Shown: positions 26,675 to 35,673, counted from the first letter of the stretch. The stretch is 36,942 nucleotides of DNA from Pseudomonadota bacterium (GCA_021821885.1 JAKARO010000018.1:1-36942); one strand, 5' to 3'. The notes: generated by a model from the sequence alone, not told the origin. Numbers and translations: made by a program.

Positions 26675-28197
26675 GGTGGAGAATCCTGTATCTTCCAGAA
26701 TCCGCTGCCGGCCAGGGCATTTTGCGGCAGGCTAAGCAGAGCCATGTGAAGCTCGGATATCCGTGCTTGCGGGAGTTTCCGTGTCCCCGCGAGAATCCAT
26801 TCGGGAGCCGGGCCGCCTACCCCCCGGGTTTTCCAGGTATCCGGAGTTTCCCGGGCCAGAGCTTCTATTGTAGGGGCGCGGACGACACCCCAGTCCGCCT
26901 TTCCGGCAGCCAGCGCAGAAAATACGGCGCTTTCCGATCTGGTCGGTTCCCATACCAGGGGGTGGCCATCCGCAAGATGCCGGATCTCCCTGCGCATGAT
27001 GCTTCCGGCACTGCAGTAGGGGCTGCTGTAGGCAACCTGAATGGGCGCGCCCGGGCTGGAATTGCGACGATGGCCAGCCAGGGAGACTATGGCAAGCCCC
27101 CTTGATCCCGGGGCGGGGAGCAGCGAAGCCAGTTCCCGCATGTGTTTTCCCACTGCCCTGTCCATCAGGGGGCTAAGAAGAGCAAAGCTGTAATCTCCAT
27201 TGAGAATGCCACGAAGGTAGGCTGATTCATCCCTTGGAACGCTGATCTCTACCGGCGAGCCCATGAGAGAGGACAGAATCTCCTGCAAAGGGTGGAAAAT
27301 CCGTGCGGCATTCAGGGGCGAGTAGGCCGGAGGAATGCCGAGGCGCAGAAATTTTCCCCGGTGGCGGGGGGGGAGATCCATCCCGTAAAAATCGGCATAG
27401 AGAGCCCGGAGTGGTTCGTAGGTGCCAGGGACAAGCGGATGAAAGCCGGTGGCCAGCATGCTCAGCGCTTTTAATGCAGCGGGATCCTGGTCGGCCATGT
27501 CCAGAAGCGCCTGGCGGATTTTCTGGCGTACGGGCATGCGAACCTTGCCGGAAGCGGCAATCAAATCCCCCGGGCCAACATCCATCCGGGCGATAGCCCG
27601 CAGGTCTCCGGCCTGAATGTATGGTGCTGCGATGTTGGCCGCTACGGCTGTGGCGTCGTAGAAGCGCGCGGACACGTCCATCAGGGCATTAATGTCGGAG
27701 CCGCTCTGGTGCAGATCCCGGAATTCCGTGGTGCGGATGCCGATTTCCCGAAGCAGGGAAAGCGGGACCAGTGCCGATGCGGCGCAGGCAGGATTGCCAA
27801 TGACAAAGCGCTTTCCCCGCAGCTGGAGTATGTTTCGGACCGGACTGTCCTTCCGGACTACGATCAGGCTCTTGTTTCCACCCGGCGGAGGATTTAGTCC
27901 TGCCAGCGGAATATAGCTTTTCTGGTGGGTAACCCGAAGGTAGGCGATGGGGCAGAAAAGAACGATCTGGGGCCTGACCTTCTCTGCCTCCAGATAAAAG
28001 GCGCGAAGACTGGGGCTAAAAGTGAGATGGACGGGGCTCCCCGCGATTTTTCCCAGATATTCGGCCATGGGATGGAAGGCGGCATACATTATTGCAGGGC
28101 TGCTGACGGGCGGCAGAAGAAACCGCAGATCCCCTTGCGCAGGGATAGCCGTGAGCAGGAGAATCCAGTAGAGAAAAAAACGTTTTTTCAGGGTCAT
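26671..28197 (-). CDS. Tandem PhnD-type periplasmic binding protein, putative sensor
   Basis: A 508-aa exported protein: signal peptide ~1-22 (FFLYWILLLTAIPAQG), then two tandem PhnD/phosphonate-binding-like domains (about 23-275 and 285-500). Domain 1 shows RFLLPPVSSPAIMYAAFHPMAEYLG and GKRFVIGNPACAASALVPLSLL; domain 2 repeats the plan with LRLGIPPAYSPLNAARIFHPLQEIL. No ABC permease or ATPase genes are near, and the gene is coupled to the histidine kinase, so a sensing role is more likely than uptake. PhnD-like domains form the sensor of the tetrathionate kinase TtrS; the ligand here may be a sulfur oxyanion, which is inference. Confidence 0.82.
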   Translation of the reverse strand: MTLKKRFFLYWILLLTAIPAQGDLRFLLPPVSSPAIMYAAFHPMAEYLGKIAGSPVHLTFSPSLRAFYLEAEKVRPQIVLFCPIAYLRVTHQKSYIPLAGLNPPPGGNKSLIVVRKDSPVRNILQLRGKRFVIGNPACAASALVPLSLLREIGIRTTEFRDLHQSGSDINALMDVSARFYDATAVAANIAAPYIQAGDLRAIARMDVGPGDLIAASGKVRMPVRQKIRQALLDMADQDPAALKALSMLATGFHPLVPGTYEPLRALYADFYGMDLPPRHRGKFLRLGIPPAYSPLNAARIFHPLQEILSSLMGSPVEISVPRDESAYLRGILNGDYSFALLSPLMDRAVGKHMRELASLLPAPGSRGLAIVSLAGHRRNSSPGAPIQVAYSSPYCSAGSIMRREIRHLADGHPLVWEPTRSESAVFSALAAGKADWGVVRAPTIEALARETPDTWKTRGVGGPAPEWILAGTRKLPQARISELHMALLSLPQNALAGSGFWKIQDSPP

Positions 28198-28255
28198 CGG
28201 GTTGACCTCACCAGAAATTTCCCCGAATCACAAGCAAAAGGAGTGCCATCGTACC

Positions 28256-28744
28256 ATGGAATCCGAGGATCTTGGCCATTTTAACCGTGCAGGGGAAGCC
28301 CATATGGTTTCCGTTGCAAGCAAGCAGGTTACGGAGAGGCGTGCCATCGCAGCCGGAGAAATCCGCATGGCTACGGCCACGCTCGAAAAAATCCGGAATG
28401 GCCGGATGGGAAAGGGGGATGTGCTTGCAGTGGCACGCATAGCCGCAATCCAGGCGAGCAAACGGACCCATGAACTGATCCCGCTGGCACACCCTCTGGC
28501 CATTGCTGGAGTGGAGGCGCGTTTTGGCCTTGGGGAGAACCCTCCGCGGGTGACGTGCGAGGTAGAGGTCCTGTGTACCGGGCAGACTGGGGTGGAGATG
28601 GAAGCCCTTACGGCGGTCAGCGTTGCCTTGCTGACCGTATATGACATGTGCAAGGCAGCTGACCGCGGGATGGAGATCGGCGGGGTCAGGCTGGTGCTCA
28701 AAGAAGGAGGGAAAAGTGGCGTCTGGAAGGCGGACCCGGGATGA
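28256..28744 (+). CDS. moaC: Cyclic pyranopterin monophosphate synthase MoaC
   Basis: Second step of molybdenum cofactor synthesis, converting the MoaA product to cyclic pyranopterin. The 162-aa protein has ELIPLAHPLAIAGV and GVEMEALTAVSVALLTVYDMCKA, both MoaC hallmarks, and the N-terminal VSVASKQVTERRAIAAGEI. I start at 28256 because GGAG lies 12 bases upstream; an ATG at 28202 would add 18 unmatched residues. The product supports SoeA, encoded nearby. It is divergent from the binding-protein gene. Confidence 0.96.
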   Translation: MESEDLGHFNRAGEAHMVSVASKQVTERRAIAAGEIRMATATLEKIRNGRMGKGDVLAVARIAAIQASKRTHELIPLAHPLAIAGVEARFGLGENPPRVTCEVEVLCTGQTGVEMEALTAVSVALLTVYDMCKAADRGMEIGGVRLVLKEGGKSGVWKADPG

Positions 28745-28801
28745 CCGGAGCCGCGGCACCCGGGGAGCGCGTCCGGCCACTTCTCTCCCGGCTGTGGTGG
28801 C

Positions 28802-29107
28802 CTATTTCCCCAGGCTTGGAGAGGAGCTGTAGCGTACCATTATGTCCCGGTCCTTCCAGTTGTTCTCTTTCAGGACTTCTTCAGGAATCATGTACCGGTC
28901 CTGCGGGGCAATTTCCTGGTATCTGACGATGCGCAGAACATCAGAGTAGGGCAGCTTGCGCAGCAGCCCGTCCTTATCGGTAGCCCGGACAATCATGGCA
29001 TCCCGGAGCAGCGCATAGACGTAAAAATTGCCTGGACGGAATTTGCCTTCCCGATCTTTCCAGGTGACGGTGATGCGGGAGTGCTCCTTGAAGTCGTTAC
29101 GGTTCAT
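28802..29107 (-). CDS. Uncharacterised 101-aa protein between moaC and soeA
   Basis: I do not recognise this family. It is soluble, charged, without cysteines or a signal peptide: ITVTWKDREGKFRPGNFYVYALLRDAMIVRATDKDGLLRKLPYSDVLRIVRYQ suggests a small beta-rich domain, followed by a polar tail. A GGAGAACC ribosome site precedes the ATG. It is transcribed opposite to both flanking genes, so it has its own promoter in the 184-base gap shared with soeA. Its place between a cofactor gene and a molybdoenzyme operon suggests a link to sulfite oxidation, which is untested. Confidence 0.75.
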   Translation of the reverse strand: MNRNDFKEHSRITVTWKDREGKFRPGNFYVYALLRDAMIVRATDKDGLLRKLPYSDVLRIVRYQEIAPQDRYMIPEEVLKENNWKDRDIMVRYSSSPSLGK

Positions 29108-29247
29108 TGATGGTTCTCCATGGTTTCGGCAGAGACTAAGTTAGACTTGAGAGCTCCTGCCAGGCAAATAAGGCACTCTTATTACAAAATCAAAAAAGCT
29201 GAGTTGCTTTATTACCCTGCGTCGGCGACCATCTCCAGCATTCACGG

Positions 29248-29266
29248 GTCTGCCTGTAGGGCAGAC
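29248..29266 (+). promoter_or_regulatory. Hairpin in the soeA leader
   Basis: A perfect 7-bp inverted repeat (GTCTGCC, loop TGTAG, GGCAGAC) ends 15 bases before the GAGG ribosome site of soeA (29281-29284). It could be an operator, or an RNA hairpin modulating translation. No T-run follows. I could not assign a confident -10/-35 pair in the 29108-29291 gap. Confidence 0.4.
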
Positions 29267-29291
29267 TGGTACCCACGAATGAGGTAAATAA

Positions 29292-32150
29292 ATGGCTACG
29301 GTCATGGAATTTGAAGATCATGGCAAGCAGGAAATCAAATACAGCACATGCTACATGTGTGCCTGCCGCTGCGGCATCAAAGTTACGGTAGAGGACAACA
29401 AAGTCCGCTTCATCCAGGGAAACCGCAACCATCCCATTAACCAGGGTGTACTCTGTGCCAAGGGTTCAGCTGGTATCATGAAGCAGTATTCGCCCGCCAA
29501 GCTGCGCAATCCCCTTCGGCGGAAGCCGGGTACGGAGCGCGGTGCGGGAGAGTTCGAGGAGATTTCCTGGGATGAGGCCCTGGATATGCTTACCGAGCGT
29601 CTGGCCCGGATCCGGGCAACAGATCCCGACAAACTGGCCTTTTTTACTGGCCGCGACCAGATGCAGGCGCTGACCGGGCTCTGGGCCCAGCAGTTCGGAA
29701 CTCTCAACTGGTCTGCCCATGGGGGATTCTGCTCAGTCAATATGGCAACAGCTGGGCTCTACATGCTTGGGCATGCGTTCTGGGAATTTGGCGATCCTGA
29801 CTGGGACCGGACCAAATACTTCATGCTCTGGGGTGTCGCTGAGGACCATTCATCCAATCCGATGAAAATCGGACTGGAGAAGTTGAAGCGCAGGGGTGGA
29901 AAGTTTGTGGGCATCAACCCGGCACGCACCGGATACCAGGCCATTGCGGATGAGTGGGTACCCATCCGTCCCGGAACGGACGGGATGCTCGCGCTTTCCA
30001 TGGTCCACGTTCTTCTGCAGAACGAGCTGTTTGACTGGGAATTTCTCCTGCGCTATACGAATGCCCCTTTCTTGGTCATCCACAAGCCTGGCGAGAAAGG
30101 CGATGGCCTCGTCTGGCGTGATCCTGAAGGGCATCCCATGGTATGGGATATTGAGACGGAAACATTTGCGAACGGCATGGCGCCCGGGGTAAAAGCGGCG
30201 CTCTTTGGGGAATTCAGGACGCCAGACGGACAGAATGTGCGGACGGTCATGTCGATTCTCGCGGAGCGGTATCTGGATGGGCACTACAGTCCGGAAAACG
30301 CCAGCAGGATCACCGGGGTCCCTGCTGAAACAATCGAACGGCTGGCTCTGGAAGTCGCGCATGTCGCTTTCAGGGAAACCATTACTGTAGACGTCGAGTG
30401 GACGGACTGGGCAGGCCGCCGGCACGACAGGTTTATCGGCCGTCCGGTGTCCATGCATGCCATGCGGGGGATTTCTGCCCATTCCAATGGGATGCAGGCG
30501 GCCCGCGCAATCCATCTCCTGCAGGTGATGCTGGGAACCATCGACTGTCCGGGAGGGTTCCGAGCCAAGGCACCATATCCCAAGCCGGTGCCTCCACCAA
30601 ACAAGCCGGCGCAGCACAGTTCGCCCAATACCCCTCTGAAATCCCTGCCGCTCGGTTTTCCCACCGCACCGGAAGATCTGGTCATTGACGAGAACGGGCA
30701 GCCAAAGCGGATCGACAAGGCATACTCCTGGGAAGCCCCCATTGCCAACCATGGCCTGATGCATATGGTGATTACCAATGCAGTGAACAAGGATCCGTAT
30801 GGTATTGATACCCTGATTTTTTTCATGGCCAACATGAGCTGGAACTCGACCATGAATACAGCGAACGTGCAGGAGATGCTCAGGGCCAAGGACGAAGATG
30901 GCGAGCACAAGATTCCATTTCTTGTGGTGGTGGATGCCTTCCATTCAGAAATGGTCAATTTTGCCGACCTGGTACTGCCGGATACGACCTATCTGGAGCG
31001 CTATGATGCGATTTCCCTGCTGGACAGGCCCATTTCGGAACCAGATGCCATCTGCGACTCCATACGGCATCCTGTGCTCAGGCCGGACCGCAACGTGCGC
31101 CCATGGCAGGATGTCATGGTCGAGCTGGCGGGTCGCCTCAGATTTCCGGCTTTTGTCCGGGAGGATGGGGAGCCAAGGTTTGGTGGCTACAAGGATTTTA
31201 TTACAAATTTTGAGCGGGCGCCGGGGATCGGCTTTCTGGCCGGATGGCGTGGTGAAGACGGGGCGAGCCATCTGCGCGGCGAACCGAACCCTGATCAGTG
31301 GGACCGGTACATAGAAAATCAGGGATTTTTCCAGTACCACCTGCCAGAATCGACGCGCTATTACCGGTTTGCCAACCGGGATTATTTGGAACTGGCTCAT
31401 AAAATCGGTTTCAATCCGACCTCGGATCCCATTGTCATTGAGCTCTATTCAGAGACCCTGCAGCGTTTCCGCCTGGCCGGGATGGGTCTGTACGATGGCC
31501 CGCAGCCCAAAGACCCTGTCGACCGTGAGCGACTTGCGACCTATTTTGACCCGCTTCCCGACTACTATGAACCCCTGGAGCAGCAGCGCATCGACAAGAA
31601 GGAGTATCCCTTTTATGCGGTGAACCAGCGGCCAATGATGATGTACCACTCTTGGGATAGCCAGAATGCCTGGCTGAGACAGATCCTTGCCCAAAACTAT
31701 CTGTACATGAACCGCCGCCGTGGCGAGCAGATGGGTATCCAGGACCTGGGTTGGGCATGGGTGGAAAGCCATAACGGCAAGATCCGTGTCCAGGTAAAAC
31801 TGATCGAGGGCTGCCAGGAGGATACGGTCTGGACGTGGAACGCCATAGGCAAGCAGTCCGGTGCTTGGGGCCTGAAGCCCGATGCGGCAGAGGCAACACG
31901 GGGATTCCTCATGAATCACCTGATTTCAGAGCTTCTTCCACCAAAACAGGGGGAGCGGCGGTTGACCAATTCTGATCCCATTACGGGGCAGGCAGCCTGG
32001 TATGACCTGATGGTCAAGATTACGCCTGCCGGACAGGGTGAAGAGGGTGTATGGCCGACGTTCCCCACGGTGAAACCGCTGCCAGGGATGGAACCCTCCC
32101 CAGATGTTCTGCGCTACCACACGCACAAGCCTGTCAACCTTAAATCCTGA
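29292..32150 (+). CDS. soeA: Sulfite dehydrogenase (quinone) molybdopterin subunit SoeA
   Basis: A 952-aa molybdopterin oxidoreductase of the DMSO-reductase superfamily. The N-terminal [4Fe-4S] ligands are C20, C23, C27 and C55 (CYMCACRC, VLCAKG); C147 in HGGFCSVN is the likely molybdenum ligand. There is no twin-arginine signal, so the enzyme stays in the cytoplasm, as for SoeABC of purple sulfur bacteria, which oxidises sulfite and passes electrons to quinone. Polysulfide, thiosulfate and tetrathionate reductases are relatives; I favour sulfite oxidation because of the missing Tat signal and the sHdr genes downstream, whose product is sulfite. First gene of soeABC. Confidence 0.87.
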   Translation: MATVMEFEDHGKQEIKYSTCYMCACRCGIKVTVEDNKVRFIQGNRNHPINQGVLCAKGSAGIMKQYSPAKLRNPLRRKPGTERGAGEFEEISWDEALDMLTERLARIRATDPDKLAFFTGRDQMQALTGLWAQQFGTLNWSAHGGFCSVNMATAGLYMLGHAFWEFGDPDWDRTKYFMLWGVAEDHSSNPMKIGLEKLKRRGGKFVGINPARTGYQAIADEWVPIRPGTDGMLALSMVHVLLQNELFDWEFLLRYTNAPFLVIHKPGEKGDGLVWRDPEGHPMVWDIETETFANGMAPGVKAALFGEFRTPDGQNVRTVMSILAERYLDGHYSPENASRITGVPAETIERLALEVAHVAFRETITVDVEWTDWAGRRHDRFIGRPVSMHAMRGISAHSNGMQAARAIHLLQVMLGTIDCPGGFRAKAPYPKPVPPPNKPAQHSSPNTPLKSLPLGFPTAPEDLVIDENGQPKRIDKAYSWEAPIANHGLMHMVITNAVNKDPYGIDTLIFFMANMSWNSTMNTANVQEMLRAKDEDGEHKIPFLVVVDAFHSEMVNFADLVLPDTTYLERYDAISLLDRPISEPDAICDSIRHPVLRPDRNVRPWQDVMVELAGRLRFPAFVREDGEPRFGGYKDFITNFERAPGIGFLAGWRGEDGASHLRGEPNPDQWDRYIENQGFFQYHLPESTRYYRFANRDYLELAHKIGFNPTSDPIVIELYSETLQRFRLAGMGLYDGPQPKDPVDRERLATYFDPLPDYYEPLEQQRIDKKEYPFYAVNQRPMMMYHSWDSQNAWLRQILAQNYLYMNRRRGEQMGIQDLGWAWVESHNGKIRVQVKLIEGCQEDTVWTWNAIGKQSGAWGLKPDAAEATRGFLMNHLISELLPPKQGERRLTNSDPITGQAAWYDLMVKITPAGQGEEGVWPTFPTVKPLPGMEPSPDVLRYHTHKPVNLKS

Positions 32151-32168
32151 GACAACAGGGAGCCAAAA

Positions 32169-32861
32169 ATGAGACTGGGACTGGTTATTGACCTGGATAC
32201 CTGTGTTGGCTGCCATGCCTGTGCTGTCGCATGCAAGGAGTGGAATACCAGTGGCACGACAGCACCGCTGACCGATTACAGCCCCTATGGGGCGGAACCC
32301 TCGGGAGTCTGGTTTAACCGGATCCGGCATTACGAGATCGGGGAATATCCCTACAACAAGACGGTCAATTTCCCGATGTCCTGCATGCATTGTGAAAATG
32401 CGGAGTGTGTGACGGTCTGCCCAACAGGCGCAAGCTACAAACGGGCAGAGGATGGCATTGTGCTCGTGGACCAGAGCAAGTGTATGGGCTGCAACTACTG
32501 CTCATGGGCCTGTCCGTATGGCGCCCGCGAGCTGGACCGGGTATCTGGTACCATGAAAAAGTGCACCCTCTGCATCGACCGTATTTACGACATGGAAATT
32601 CCTGAAGAGGAGCGGCAGCCTGCCTGTGTGCTGACCTGTCCTGCGCATGCGCGGATGTTCGGGGATTTTGACGATCCAGAGAGTGCCGTCGGCCGTGCGG
32701 TCCGGGAGCGTGGTGGCTACCAGCTCATGCCGGAACTGAATTACGATCCATCCAACCACTATTTGCCCCCGCGCGTACACGCACCCATTCCTACGGACGG
32801 CCTCCGGAAAAAGGCTGCTGCCAAGGTGAAAGAGTGGGTGAACCGTGTTGTGGAGCGCTGA
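32169..32861 (+). CDS. soeB: Sulfite dehydrogenase iron-sulfur subunit SoeB
   Basis: A 230-aa DmsB-like electron-transfer subunit with four ferredoxin cysteine clusters: CVGCHACAVAC, CMHCENAECVTVCP, CMGCNYCSWACP and CTLCIDRI...CVLTCPAHA. No signal peptide, consistent with a cytoplasmic complex. It links SoeA with the membrane anchor. Lies 18 bases after soeA. Confidence 0.92.
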   Translation: MRLGLVIDLDTCVGCHACAVACKEWNTSGTTAPLTDYSPYGAEPSGVWFNRIRHYEIGEYPYNKTVNFPMSCMHCENAECVTVCPTGASYKRAEDGIVLVDQSKCMGCNYCSWACPYGARELDRVSGTMKKCTLCIDRIYDMEIPEEERQPACVLTCPAHARMFGDFDDPESAVGRAVRERGGYQLMPELNYDPSNHYLPPRVHAPIPTDGLRKKAAAKVKEWVNRVVER

Positions 32862-32870
32862 GGAGAGCTT

Positions 32871-33809
32871 ATGCATCCCGCACTTGCCGTCATTTTTTTG
32901 ACCCTCTTCTCCGGTGGAGGCTTTGGTCTCATGGCCCTGGTAGCAACCGTAAATGATCTTCAGATCGACGGAGGGCTGAATCCTCTGCAAACCACGGTGG
33001 CGGTCCTGCTTTCTCTGGTGTTCGTCACCATTGGCATGCTCTCGTCGACTGCGCATCTGGCCAACCCGAGAAATGCCTGGCGTGCGTTCACCCGCTGGCG
33101 TACTTCCTGGCTGGCGCGGGAAGGAGTTTTTGCAGTTCTTTTCTATCCTTTCGCGGCCGCATATCTGGTTTGGATCTATTTCACGGGCGCACCGTCCGCC
33201 CCGGCGGGGCTGGTCATGGCCAGCCTTGCGGGGGTCATCGGCCTCATTACGATATTCTGTCAGGGAATGATCTATGCGACCCTCCGGACCATCCGTCAGT
33301 GGAACACACCACTTGTGCCGGTGAATTTTTATGCCATGGGGCTTGCTTCAGGAGCCACAGTGCTGGCTCTTGTTCGAATTGCCCTGGGCGGAAAAGCAGG
33401 TTTTCTTGCGGGCACTGCCATGGCACTGATTGTTGCGGTTGCCGTTCTGAAAGGAATCTACTACTTCTGGATAGGAAAGCCGTCAGGCCCGACAATCCAT
33501 ACGGCTACAGGGTTCAACCGTTTCAGCGTCCGTCTGCTTGACCAGGGTCATACCTTTGGCACCTTTCTGACGGAGGAGTTCGGCCATCGGCTTCCCCGGG
33601 AGCGGGCCTTGGGCATGAAGGTGGTAATGTATCTTCTGGCCGTGATGATCCCGCTTGCGGCCCTTGCAATTGTGGTCACGGATGCTTCCTCCGTGGCCGC
33701 CGCTGTGGCCGCAGTTTCGGTGGTTGCAGGGATCGGTGTGGAACGCTGGCTTTTCTTCGTGGAGGCACAGCATGTGGTTAATCTTTACCATGGTCGCCAG
33801 CGCTGCTGA
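32871..33809 (+). CDS. soeC: Sulfite dehydrogenase membrane anchor SoeC
   Basis: A 312-aa DmsC-family protein with about eight hydrophobic helices, beginning PALAVIFLTLFSGGGFGLMALVA. The family signature HLANPRNAWRAFTRWRTSWLAREG is present near residues 62-84. It anchors the complex and reduces quinone. Starts nine bases after soeB with GAGG nearby. Confidence 0.9.
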   Translation: MHPALAVIFLTLFSGGGFGLMALVATVNDLQIDGGLNPLQTTVAVLLSLVFVTIGMLSSTAHLANPRNAWRAFTRWRTSWLAREGVFAVLFYPFAAAYLVWIYFTGAPSAPAGLVMASLAGVIGLITIFCQGMIYATLRTIRQWNTPLVPVNFYAMGLASGATVLALVRIALGGKAGFLAGTAMALIVAVAVLKGIYYFWIGKPSGPTIHTATGFNRFSVRLLDQGHTFGTFLTEEFGHRLPRERALGMKVVMYLLAVMIPLAALAIVVTDASSVAAAVAAVSVVAGIGVERWLFFVEAQHVVNLYHGRQRC

Positions 33810-33886
33810 TCCAGATCGCGGCGTTCTGATGATGGGGCGGAGGGACAGCGCGTCCACCGCCACCAGCCCAACCTGAGCAGCCACCA

Positions 33887-34915
33887 ATGCAGGTTTCTTC
33901 CATGCAGCCGGGAGCATCACTTCAGGACCGTTTTGGCCGGTCCATTTCCTACCTGCGCGTTTCGGTGACGGAACACTGCAATTTCCGCTGTGAATACTGT
34001 TCACCGGCTGGCGGTACACCCTATTTTGAGGGCGATGAACATCTCACCTCCGGGGAGCAGCAGCGAATTTTGGGACTTTTTGCCAGAATGGGGCTGCAGC
34101 ATGTCCGCTTTACTGGTGGTGAACCACTGATCCATCCGCGCATCCTTGATCTGGTATCCCACGCTGCCCATCTGAAGGTCGGAAAAATCAGCATCAGTAC
34201 CAATGGAATTCTTCTGGAAAAATTGGCGCAGCCTCTGCAGAAGGCTGGGCTCAACAACCTTAATATCAGCATTGATACCCTGAAACCAGAAGTTTTCCGG
34301 CAGGTAACCCGAGGTGGTGACCTGGCGCGGGTGCTTCGGGGGATAGAGGCTGCAAAAGCTGCAGGTATCAGACGGATCAAGATCAATACGGTGCTGCTCC
34401 GTGATGTTAACGGAGATGACCTTGAGGAATTGGCCATTTTCGCCCTGGATCTCGGTCTGGACATCCGGTTCATTGAGACCATGCCGCTGGGGCAGTCCGG
34501 CGAGGAAAGCGTGGGGTCCCGGTTTTTGCCAGCACATGAGGCCCGCAAAACTCTGGAGCGGCATTTTGGCTCCCTGATCCCCGTAGCCAGCAGCCGGGAC
34601 AATGGTCCCGCCATGCTCTACCGGGTTCCGGGTTCCGGTTCCTCCGGCCGCGTCGGCTTCATTACCCCGCTTAGCGAGAACTTCTGTTCATCGTGCAACC
34701 GTGTGCGTCTTACCTCTTCGGGCCGGCTGGTATACTGTCTGGGCAGTGAAGACGGGATGGACCTTCGGCGCCTCCTTCGCAATGGTGATATCACTGATGG
34801 GCAGCTGATTGATGCCATCCAGCAGGGCGTTTGGCATGAAAAGCCAGAACGGCATGAATTTCTTGAAAATCCCGCCCGCTCCTCAAAAATCTTTATGATG
34901 CGGCTTGGTGGTTGA
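33887..34915 (+). CDS. moaA: GTP 3',8-cyclase MoaA
   Basis: Radical SAM enzyme for the first step of molybdenum cofactor synthesis. The 342-aa product has C31-x3-C35-x2-C38 (CNFRCEYC), FTGGEPLIHP, and the second cluster in FCSSCNRVRLTSSGRLVYCLG; it ends in the conserved Gly-Gly (MRLGG). The first ATG (33887) and one at 33902 both have weak ribosome sites. The location straight after soeABC suggests cofactor supply to SoeA. Confidence 0.95.
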   Translation: MQVSSMQPGASLQDRFGRSISYLRVSVTEHCNFRCEYCSPAGGTPYFEGDEHLTSGEQQRILGLFARMGLQHVRFTGGEPLIHPRILDLVSHAAHLKVGKISISTNGILLEKLAQPLQKAGLNNLNISIDTLKPEVFRQVTRGGDLARVLRGIEAAKAAGIRRIKINTVLLRDVNGDDLEELAIFALDLGLDIRFIETMPLGQSGEESVGSRFLPAHEARKTLERHFGSLIPVASSRDNGPAMLYRVPGSGSSGRVGFITPLSENFCSSCNRVRLTSSGRLVYCLGSEDGMDLRRLLRNGDITDGQLIDAIQQGVWHEKPERHEFLENPARSSKIFMMRLGG

Positions 34916-34941
34916 AGGCGTGGGTTGGCGACCAGAGACAG

Positions 34942-34950
34942 TGCTATCAT
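34942..34950 (+). promoter_or_regulatory. Extended -10 candidate for rhodanese gene
   Basis: TGCTATCAT resembles an extended -10 element (TGN before TATCAT), with only a poor -35 near 34923. It is 33 bases before the rhodanese start, in the 67-base gap after moaA. Confidence 0.28.
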
Positions 34951-34982
34951 GTGATCTGACTGCCTAGGAAGATGGATATCAT

Positions 34983-35315
34983 ATGTACGGTTTTCAGGAA
35001 ATCACTGTAGATCAGCTGAAAGAAATTCTGGATCAGGGCGAGGATGTAACACTGGTGGACGTCCGTTCTCCGTCTGAAGTCGCGGAAGGGATGATCGCCG
35101 GGGCCAAACACGTTCCTCTGCATCTTCTCCCCATGTCGGTTTCTGGGCTGGAGAAAGAAAAGCCCGTGGTGTTCTACTGCCTCAGTGGAGGTCGTTCAGC
35201 ACAGGCCAGCGCATTTGCGTCGGCACAAGGCTTTGGCCAGGTATTCAACCTGCGTGGGGGGATCACCGCGTGGGTCAGGCGGGGGTACGCGCTTGCTTCT
35301 GGCCCAAACAAATAA
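34983..35315 (+). CDS. rhd: Single-domain rhodanese sulfurtransferase
   Basis: A 110-aa cytoplasmic sulfurtransferase. The active loop is C66-LSGGRS, with the Cys as persulfide site; VTLVDVRSPSEVAEGMIAGAKHVPL is the usual N-terminal rhodanese signature. In sulfur oxidisers this rhodanese hands sulfur to TusA, encoded next. AGGA lies upstream. It begins the rhd-tusA-dsrE-hdr run. Confidence 0.93.
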   Translation: MYGFQEITVDQLKEILDQGEDVTLVDVRSPSEVAEGMIAGAKHVPLHLLPMSVSGLEKEKPVVFYCLSGGRSAQASAFASAQGFGQVFNLRGGITAWVRRGYALASGPNK

Positions 35316-35363
35316 GAGTACGCTGAAATATGTGCCATTAATCAGCAAATCAAAATATTTGCC

Positions 35364-35391
35364 TTGCTCTAAAGGCGTTTCCTGATACAGT
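35364..35391 (+). promoter_or_regulatory. Candidate promoter of tusA-dsrE-hdr
   Basis: TTGCTC (35364-35369) and TACAGT (35386-35391) with a 16-base spacer in the 119-base gap between rhodanese and tusA. Just before it, GCAAAT and ATTTGC (35345-35362) form a weak AT-rich hairpin that may terminate or slow upstream transcription. Confidence 0.4.
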
Positions 35392-35434
35392 CGTGTGTCA
35401 GAGTGTTAGGTAATCAACCGAGGAGGTTCTAGAA

Positions 35435-35665
35435 ATGGTACAGGAAGACAAGGTTCTGGATGCCCGTGGCTTGAACTGCCCACTGCCGATCCTGCGGACC
35501 AAGAAGGCGCTCGGCGAGATGGGCTCGGGCCAGGTGCTGAAAATTGTGGCTACTGATCCTGGTGCCGTGAAGGACTTTGAGGCGTTCTCCAAGCAGACAA
35601 AAAATCCGCTGCTGGATCAGGCGGAATCGGGTGGGGAATTCGTATTCTTCATTCAGAAGGCTTAA
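35435..35665 (+). CDS. tusA: Sulfur-carrier protein TusA
   Basis: A 76-aa sulfur carrier. The active cysteine C15 is in NCPLPILRTKK (the CPxP motif). TusA receives persulfide from rhodanese and passes it to DsrE and the Hdr-like complex. It has a strong AGGAGG ribosome site, fitting the high expression known for this protein in sulfur oxidisers. Confidence 0.96.
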   Translation: MVQEDKVLDARGLNCPLPILRTKKALGEMGSGQVLKIVATDPGAVKDFEAFSKQTKNPLLDQAESGGEFVFFIQKA

Positions 35666-35673
35666 TGGGAGTC

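Noticed and set aside
28202-28230. TTGACC as a moaC -35 element
   Set aside because: No acceptable -10 hexamer at 16-18 bases spacing.
28775-28802. Inverted repeat GGCCAC/GTGGCC after moaC considered as terminator
   Set aside because: Short stem, 16-base loop and no T-run on either strand.
28741-28926. 61-codon frame starting at the moaC stop
   Set aside because: Runs antisense into the 101-aa gene, low-complexity, no motif.
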